From Croceicoccus marinus (GTDB lineage: Bacteria > Pseudomonadota > Alphaproteobacteria > Sphingomonadales > Sphingomonadaceae): DNA of 64,000 nucleotides. The translations under genes and the position numbers were made by a program. The stretch's first letter is position 1. Every line of letters starts with the position of its first letter. The stretch is taken from NCBI RefSeq assembly GCF_001661675.2, contig NZ_CP019602.1, positions 2,829,501 to 2,893,500 of the forward strand, in the 5' to 3' direction. This document shows, piece after piece, positions 58,358-64,000 of the stretch. The notes under the pieces were generated by a model. The model worked only from the letters and a program-made list of their open reading frames with translations, made no database searches and was not told where the DNA came from.

Positions 58358-59651
58358 TCAGCCCGCCAGATCGCCCCGCAGGGCAGAAGCTTCGGCGCAC
58401 AGCCTTTGCGCCACGCGCGTAATCCGTTCTCGCTGTGCGCCGCCCGCTTCTAGCAGGGCCGCGCCCCTTTCGACAATCGCGCGGCAATCGGCCATGTCGG
58501 GCGCGACGGGAAATTCATGCGGATCGGCATATTCAAGCTGCTGCTGGATGCTGAGCGTCTTGTGCGAATTCGACCTCAGGAACACGCAAGGCGTTCAGCG
58601 ACGCCATGATCGACGGGTGCCAGCGCCCGCTGATGAACAGCCGCGCCTGTGCCAGCACCGCCACCGCTGCCGCGATGGGGGTGCGCACCGGAATGAACGC
58701 GGCGCCGCTTTCGCGTGCGACGCCGCGCAGGAAGCTGTCGCCGTGGCAGGATTCGACCAGCACGACGCCCAGGCCAAGCTTCTTCACCTCGGCCACAAGG
58801 TTGCGATAGGATTCGCGCGCCTTGTCCAGCTGCCAGAGCGCGGCCGAACTGCCGCCGATGGCGACATAGGGCCTGGTGACCTGATCGGGCAGCGACACGC
58901 CGGACTTGTCGAAATGGGTCCACAAGGCGCTGGGCCGGAACCGCGCATGCGGATCGGCGTCGGCGAACATGAGCTGCCAGGTATAGACCGCGTCGGGGCG
59001 CATCACCGTCTTGACGTCCGGCATGCGCTGTTCCTGGAACGCCTTGGACACGGATTCGCGCAGAGTCAGAAGGTCGGCACGGCCGAAAACGTCCCGCGCG
59101 AGCGCCAGCGTTTCCCGATTGATACCGGTGCGCGGATCGGCGGACAGCATGCCGTTCAGCACATAGACGCGCTTGCCCGCGTTCTTCGCCAGATGGATCA
59201 GCGTCAGGAAGAACAGCAGATGGCGGCGCGGCTGGGCGGGGAAGATGCCGTCGCCTTCCATGTTCATCATCAGCGCATCGCAGCGGTCGATGTCGCCCAA
59301 GGCGCGCGCGACTTCCGGATGATGCCGCGCCGCGCGCCGCACCAGCGCTTCATTGCGGTCGAGGTCGTGGGTCATCGCGCGCGGCGTGCCCAGCGCGGCC
59401 AGCAAGCCGCCGGAAAGGCTGCCGACCCCCGGCAATTGCTTCACCTTCTGCCGGTCCATGACCGCGCACAGCCCTTCGTAGACGGGCAGCGGCACGGCCC
59501 GGGCGTCGCGGTACCACCTGCCCATCGGGCCGGAGCGAACCGCGCCGATCACCTCGTGGTCCTGCTCGATGATCTGCCGCAGTGCCATGCTGGTGGCGCG
59601 TGCGCCCCAGTTCGGCTTGGTGACGTTCTCGCGAACGTAGAGGACCTTCAT
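58358..59651 (-). pseudogene. Polysaccharide pyruvyl transferase family gene broken by a frameshift
   Basis: The first part (59651 to 58533, starting MKVLYVRENVTKPNWGARATSMALRQI) reads as a PPT protein through SGRWHPSIMASLNALR, then loses family sequence and stops after about 20 foreign residues. The next frame carries the expected continuation from about 58590: VFLRSNSHKTLSIQQQLEYADPHEFPV and on to 58358. Joining the frames near 58585-58592 would give about 430 aa, a normal length. One base has been gained or lost; this may be a true inactivating mutation, phase variation or a sequencing error. No homopolymer run longer than two is at the site. Confidence 0.8.
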
Positions 59652-59675
59652 CGGCGTTTCGGCTCCGGCATTGGG

Positions 59676-60800
59676 TTAGATCGAGATCCGCTCGCCGCGC
59701 GCATCGACCGACGGGCGGCGGCTGGTGCCGGACATCAGCCTGCGCGCGGGCTCCTCGAACAGGAACAGCGACAGATAGCCCACCACGGCGACCAGCGGAA
59801 AGGCCAGCAGCGTCCACACGGTCAGCCCCATGCCGTCAAGCGCCAGCAGTTTTCTGCCGATCAGGACGATGAAGACCGATTGCACGACCGGGTGCAGCAT
59901 ATAGATCGAATAGGTCAGCCGCCCGCCCGGCGCGAGCGAGCGGACCAGCGGGCCGACCCGCCCCTGCATGTCCGCCGCCACGCCCAGCAGCGGGATCAGA
60001 TAGGCAAGCGGCAGCAGCCATGGCTTGCCGGTCCCGGCGATGGCGGCGGCGCCGAACAGCACCATCGCCGCAGCCAGCCACCAGCGCGCGCCGGCGATGC
60101 GCGCCAGACGATCGCGATGGCGATAGAGCAATATCCCGAAGCAGAAGCCCGGAAACGCGCGCAGCACGCCCAGATTATAGGTCCGTTCGGCCCAGAACTG
60201 GTCCCCGCTGAACAGATAGAGCGCGGCGACCAGCGCGGCGAAAAACAGTGCGAAACCGGTGACGGAGCGGGTCGCGGCCCAGAACAGCAGCGGGAAGGCA
60301 GCATACATCGCCATTTCCGCGCTGATCGACCAGCTGACCGAATTGAAGCTGGGTCCGCCGCAGACGCCCCACGCGTGGATCATCAGCAGGTTGGGGACAA
60401 GGCAGTCGAAATCGTATTTCTCCGCCCGGTCGAAGCTGGCGCCGACCGCGGTGCCAGCGGCCCATGCCAGCACGAAGAACAGCAACGTCGCCCAGTGCAG
60501 CGGCACCAACCGCGCGACGCGCTTGCGCAGGAACCGGCCATAGCTGCCCAATCCGTCGATCCGGTCGCGGTAGACCCACGAGATCACGAACCCGGAAATG
60601 ACGAAGAACAGGTCCACGCACAGCGCGAAGCTGTCGAGATTGCGGGCAATCGCCTCGCGCCCGGCGAAGGGGGACAGGAGATTGGTGCGGAAATGCACCA
60701 GCACGATGCCATAGGAGGCCAGGAGGCGCAGGAAGTCGAGATGGAGCAGATCGGGCGATTCCGGTCTTAGCGAAGGCAAAAGCTTCCCCAATCCCGACAT
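59676..60800 (-). CDS. OafA-type acyltransferase (AT3 family)
   Basis: The 374-aa membrane protein has about ten hydrophobic segments. AT3 marks are LDFLRLLASYGIVLVHF (with the conserved His), DLFFVISGFVISW, KRVARLVPLHW and WSISAEMAMYAAFPLL. It probably O-acetylates or otherwise acylates a sugar of the exopolysaccharide. Start MSGLGKLLP at 60800 is preferred; an ATG at 60875 would add 25 basic residues. It is 24 bp upstream of the broken pyruvyl transferase gene in the leftward run. Confidence 0.88.
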   Translation of the reverse strand: MSGLGKLLPSLRPESPDLLHLDFLRLLASYGIVLVHFRTNLLSPFAGREAIARNLDSFALCVDLFFVISGFVISWVYRDRIDGLGSYGRFLRKRVARLVPLHWATLLFFVLAWAAGTAVGASFDRAEKYDFDCLVPNLLMIHAWGVCGGPSFNSVSWSISAEMAMYAAFPLLFWAATRSVTGFALFFAALVAALYLFSGDQFWAERTYNLGVLRAFPGFCFGILLYRHRDRLARIAGARWWLAAAMVLFGAAAIAGTGKPWLLPLAYLIPLLGVAADMQGRVGPLVRSLAPGGRLTYSIYMLHPVVQSVFIVLIGRKLLALDGMGLTVWTLLAFPLVAVVGYLSLFLFEEPARRLMSGTSRRPSVDARGERISI

Positions 60801-60900
60801 GCCGACAATCCCCGAAATCGATCCGGCGGCTTTGCCCCGCCATCGTGCCCGCCGCCTTAAACCCGCGCATGGCATAAAGCAATCGGCGCGGCCCGCGCCC

Positions 60901-62256
60901 TCACGCGCCGTGGTGGCCGGCCTCGCGTTCGGCGATCATCGCGGCAACGGCCTGCGCGCAGCGAGCGGTTGCCTGGCCGTCGATGGTCCCGATCTCGTCC
61001 TCAAGCACCGACAGCGGCACGAGGGCGGGGGCCTGACGGTCGAATGCCTGGACGGTATCGGCGATCTCGGGACCATCGCGGGCCAGCAGCGCGCCGCTGC
61101 GGGCCATCCATTCCTGCTTTTCCGCCTCGGACCGTTCGGCGAAGGCGGGGGCGGGAATCGGGATGCACAGCACCGGGCGCGACAGGATCATCGCCTCCAG
61201 CAGTCCGCTGGAATAATGGCCGATCACCAGATCATGCGCGGCAATCGCCTGTTCGATCGGGTCGGTGCACGGGTCGACATCATGCGGCATGTCCAGCGCG
61301 GCAGTCAGATGCGCGACGCTTTCGGGGGTGGAGCGGGGGTGGATGCGGATCGTCAGTGCCAGATCGCGGCCATGGGCGGCGCGGTTCAGCCCCTCGATCA
61401 TCGCCAGCTGCGTGGAACGGGCGACCTGCGGATCGACCTTGCCATGTTCGCCGAACGGCTGGAACAGGTAGAGCAGCCGCAGCGGGCCGGAGGACGGTCG
61501 GGGCTGCGCCTCCGCGCGCAGATCGGCCCCCCGTAGATCGGCCCCGCGCAGATCCGCAAGCGGATCGTATCGCGGAACGCCGCCCACCTTGATGCGAGCG
61601 GGGGCCATGCCTGCCGCGACGAACCGCTGGCGATAGGCGGGCGAGGGCACCACGAGAAGCTGATGACCCGCGAAGCCATAGGGGACGATCGCGGGCACCA
61701 GCCCGCTGCGCGTCAGCAGCGGCGCAAGCGCGTGCTTGATCCGCAGCGCGCCGCTTTGCGGCGTGTCCGCCCCGATATGGACGAACGGCCCTTCCTGCAG
61801 CAGCACGCTGGGCGTCCCCAGCCGCGCCGCCGCCCGGACGAAGGCCTGTTCGATATAGAAGCGGTCGTGCACCATGATCATCGCGTCGTGCCGCCGGCCC
61901 AGCATGCGGGCGGCGTAATTTTCCAGTCGCCGCATCATCAGCGGCCCGCCGTTCAGCAGCAGGTTGATCGTCAGGCTGGAACTCAGCCGCCGCGTGCCCG
62001 CGTCCTCCATGGCGGTGTCGGTTCGCTCGCCCGATCCGGGATAGGCGGTACGCCCGCCGGTGCGCAGGTTGAACGGCTGGGTGTCGATGAAATGGAAGCG
62101 GGTGTCGCCCAGCGCCTGCCGCAGCCCTGCCTCCAGCGCCGCCAGCGTGCGGCCCGACGAGCCGCCTGTTCCGATCAGCACGATGGAGCGCGGCCGGCCT
62201 TCACGGCCTGTGGCGGAATGCTGGCCGCCTGCCGGGCCGATTGCGTCTGGATTCAT
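60901..62256 (-). CDS. Capsule/glycosyltransferase-like protein
   Basis: About 451 aa from MNPDAIGPAGG. The pattern is GT-B-like: IVLIGTGGSSGRTLAALEAGL near the start, VLLQEGPFVHIGAD in the middle, RLLYLFQPFGEHGKVD, TIRIHPRST, and DLVIGHYSSGLLEAMILSRPVLCI toward the end, as in CDP-glycerol and capsular polysaccharide transferases. The donor and product are unknown. A DLRGADLRGADLRAEA repeat (around residue 240) looks like a recent 15-bp tandem duplication. ATG 62301 upstream is an alternative start. It heads the leftward polysaccharide run. Confidence 0.7.
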   Translation of the reverse strand: MNPDAIGPAGGQHSATGREGRPRSIVLIGTGGSSGRTLAALEAGLRQALGDTRFHFIDTQPFNLRTGGRTAYPGSGERTDTAMEDAGTRRLSSSLTINLLLNGGPLMMRRLENYAARMLGRRHDAMIMVHDRFYIEQAFVRAAARLGTPSVLLQEGPFVHIGADTPQSGALRIKHALAPLLTRSGLVPAIVPYGFAGHQLLVVPSPAYRQRFVAAGMAPARIKVGGVPRYDPLADLRGADLRGADLRAEAQPRPSSGPLRLLYLFQPFGEHGKVDPQVARSTQLAMIEGLNRAAHGRDLALTIRIHPRSTPESVAHLTAALDMPHDVDPCTDPIEQAIAAHDLVIGHYSSGLLEAMILSRPVLCIPIPAPAFAERSEAEKQEWMARSGALLARDGPEIADTVQAFDRQAPALVPLSVLEDEIGTIDGQATARCAQAVAAMIAEREAGHHGA

Positions 62257-62473
62257 GACCCCGGTCCCTTGTGGGCGGCAATGCCGATATGCACCCGCCA
62301 TGGCGCTGTAACGGAAGCCGCTTTGTCAGGGCAACATGGCGTGCGCGGTTTGCCGGGGGCTAACCCGCGCGGTTTCGGCGACATTGAATGGGCGGCCTTG
62401 CCCGATGCTTATGGGCCGCTCTGCCGCCGCGGGGCCTTGTCATCGTCCTGGCGCGGGCCTAGCCATAAGGCGT

Positions 62474-62498
62474 GGCGGCTTTGCATGGGCCGCCTTTT
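62474..62498 (+). terminator. Orphan intrinsic terminator ahead of the O-antigen ligase-like gene
   Basis: GGCGGC/GCCGCC form a 6-bp stem with a 9-base loop followed by TTTT, reading rightward. The gene to the left is on the other strand, so nothing known is terminated here. It lies 24 bp before the next start codon and may attenuate it or end a short RNA. Confidence 0.55.
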
Positions 62499-62522
62499 GC
62501 TTTGATGATCGATCGGCTGCAG

Positions 62523-64000
62523 ATGATGTCACGTAAATTGCCGGAGGGAGGCGGCGGAGCAGGCAACTGGCGTGCTCCCTCCGGCTGGCAGACCGAAACG
62601 CCGGATGCCGGCGATCAGGCGGGCGATCGAGCAGGGGATCGCGACGCCGACCGGGATGCCGACCGGCCCCGGCCCGAAAGGCGCAGGCGCGAGGGCGGCA
62701 GCCGCCGCCATGCTCCGCCGGCAAGGGCCGCATCGCGCGGGCCGTTCGCGCTGTCGTCGGAAAACGTGCGGCTGGCGGTCTTCGCGTTGCTGTTCACTTC
62801 CATCGCCTTTTTCGGCGGATCGGCACGGGCGGACGTGAACTGGCTGCTGCCGCTGCGCCCGATCTGCCTGTTCGCCATCGCGGTCCTGGTCGTCCTGCCG
62901 CTGCGCGAGCGGGCCCATGCGATGACGGTCCCCGCCGTGCTGCTGGCGGCGCTGGCGCTCAGCATCGCGGTGCAGCTCGTCCCGCTGCCGCCCGAGATCT
63001 GGACATCGCTTCCCGGCCGCGCCCGCTTTGCCGAGGCTGCGGTGGTCGCGGGTCTGGACCAGCCGTGGCGGCCGGTTTCGCTGGTGCCGTGGCTGACGTG
63101 GAATTCGCTGTTCGCCCTGCTTCCCGCGCTGGCGGTGATGACCGCCTTGTGGGGCATCGGCCCGCGCCACCGCGACAGGGTGATCCTGGGCTTCCTGGCG
63201 TTCCTGGGGGTCAGCATCCTGCTGGGGATCGCGCAGGTGGCGGGGGCGCTGAACGGCCCGCCGCTGCATTACCGCTTCTTCGCGCAGGATTCGGCGATCG
63301 GCTTCTTCGCCAATCGCAACCATGCCGCCGCCGTGCTGGCGACCGGCTTTCCGGTGCTGCGGCTGTGGTCGCTGACCGCGCCGCTGGGCCGCGCGGGCGC
63401 CAGGCGCAGGATCTTCGCGCTGGTCGCGGCGCTGGTGCTGCTGGTGATGATCGTGGTCACCGGATCGCGCACCGGCATGCTGGTGGGTTTCGCCGCCTTT
63501 GCCGCATCGCTCGCCATGGCCCCGCTCGACGAGCTGGGCGCAAAGCTCGATCCGCGCAAGGCGTGGATGGTGCGCGTGGGCGTGGTCGCTGTCCCGCTGC
63601 TGGTCGTGGTGCTGCTGGTGCTGTTCGGCAAGGCGGTGGCGCTGGACCGCATCGTCGACGACGATCTGCTGGCGGAGCAGCGCGTGATGTATCTTCCGCT
63701 GCTGCTGGATCTGATGCGGGGTTTCCTGCCCTTCGGGTCGGGGTTCGGCACGTTCGATCCGGTCTATCGCAGTTTCGAGCCCGACTGGGCGATCACCACC
63801 AAATATCTCAACCATGCGCATAACGATCTGCTGGAACTGCTGATGACGGGCGGCGTGTTCGCCCTGGCGGTGCTGGCGGGGTTCATCGTCTGGATCGCGG
63901 TGCGCCTGTGGAAGACGCGCAGCGATGCGCGCGCGGCGGAAGCGATCTCGGTCAGGGCGGGGGCGATCATGGCAGCGGCGCTGCTGGGCGCCAGCCTGAC
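62523..64000 (+). CDS. O-antigen ligase/polymerase (Wzy/WaaL) family membrane protein, cut by window edge
   Basis: The frame is open from ATG 62523 to the window end (492 codons); ATG 62505 is an equal alternative, and neither has a good ribosome-binding site. The first 75 residues are hydrophilic with a GDRAGDRDADRDADR low-complexity stretch, unusual for the family. About ten membrane segments follow, the family motif FFANRNHAAAVLATGFP near 265, and a large loop with LPLLLDLMRGFLPFGSGFGTFDPVYR and HAHNDLLELLMTGG. This is the Wzy_C region. It probably polymerises or ligates the repeat units of this locus. Confidence 0.85.
   Translation, partial: MMSRKLPEGGGGAGNWRAPSGWQTETPDAGDQAGDRAGDRDADRDADRPRPERRRREGGSRRHAPPARAASRGPFALSSENVRLAVFALLFTSIAFFGGSARADVNWLLPLRPICLFAIAVLVVLPLRERAHAMTVPAVLLAALALSIAVQLVPLPPEIWTSLPGRARFAEAAVVAGLDQPWRPVSLVPWLTWNSLFALLPALAVMTALWGIGPRHRDRVILGFLAFLGVSILLGIAQVAGALNGPPLHYRFFAQDSAIGFFANRNHAAAVLATGFPVLRLWSLTAPLGRAGARRRIFALVAALVLLVMIVVTGSRTGMLVGFAAFAASLAMAPLDELGAKLDPRKAWMVRVGVVAVPLLVVVLLVLFGKAVALDRIVDDDLLAEQRVMYLPLLLDLMRGFLPFGSGFGTFDPVYRSFEPDWAITTKYLNHAHNDLLELLMTGGVFALAVLAGFIVWIAVRLWKTRSDARAAEAISVRAGAIMAAALLGASL

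Noticed and set aside
58494..60770. 758-codon open frame on the plus strand across the acyltransferase and pyruvyl transferase genes
   Set aside because: It is the antisense shadow of GC-rich genes; the translation is His/Gln/Arg/Asp-rich with no domain pattern.

Overview
This 64 kb window is GC-rich bacterial chromosome from an alphaproteobacterium, most likely a member of the Sphingomonadales. The evidence is the gene content: a TrcR (DUF1013) regulator, CarD, 7Fe ferredoxin FdxA, a DUF1192 protein, ATP-dependent DNA ligase with its partner exonuclease, head-GIN and DUF6489-like proteins, and Coq7. It also has the alphaproteobacterial origin-flanking order mnmE-mnmG-rsmG-parA-parB / rho-hemJ-hemE / ppsR-maf-aroE-coaE. 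I see no insertion sequence, prophage, CRISPR array, rRNA or tRNA gene.

Left part (1-19.1 kb) is housekeeping. It holds ptsN (cut by the edge), hpf and dnaQ on the minus strand, a ligase-associated exonuclease plus ATP-dependent ligase, a wecB-type epimerase, and a minus-strand M23 peptidase-hemB-GNAT-gamma-carbonic-anhydrase run. These are followed by a SUV3-like helicase with an overlapping S4-domain gene, fdxA, carD, a head-GIN protein, a small lipoprotein, a Sua5/YrdC protein, a DUF815 ATPase, a sorbosone-dehydrogenase-like quinoprotein and msrC.

The chromosome origin region (19.1-33.9 kb) is the most informative part. Minus-strand parB, parA, rsmG and mnmG are chained by 4-base ATGA overlaps, with mnmE upstream. 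Four near-perfect parS sites (TGTTCCACGTGGAACA type) lie within about 2.5 kb, three of them inside rsmG and mnmG codons. Farther right, rho, hemJ and hemE run leftward and ppsR-maf-aroE-coaE run rightward (again ATGA-coupled). They diverge from a 385-bp gap with an AT-rich edge, a DnaA-box-like site and four tandem 16-bp repeats. By synteny with Caulobacter, where the origin lies between hemE and the DUF299 gene and parS is about 8 kb away, this gap is the best candidate for oriC.

The right-hand housekeeping part (33.9-52.1 kb) holds clpA, a DUF1192 protein, a quinone oxidoreductase, a GST, trcR and an acyl-CoA synthetase. A bactofilin/M23 pair follows, then proA, an aldo/keto reductase, nadD-rsfS-rlmH-envC-ctpA (envelope and ribosome functions), dsbB, coq7 and a small secreted protein.

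The right end (52.3-64 kb) is an exopolysaccharide locus of Wzx/Wzy type. It has an initiating sugar-phosphate transferase, a Tat-exported beta-helix protein, an intact polysaccharide pyruvyl transferase and a second, frameshifted one. It also has a flippase, an OafA-type acyltransferase, a capsule/glycosyltransferase-like protein and an O-antigen ligase/polymerase that runs off the edge.
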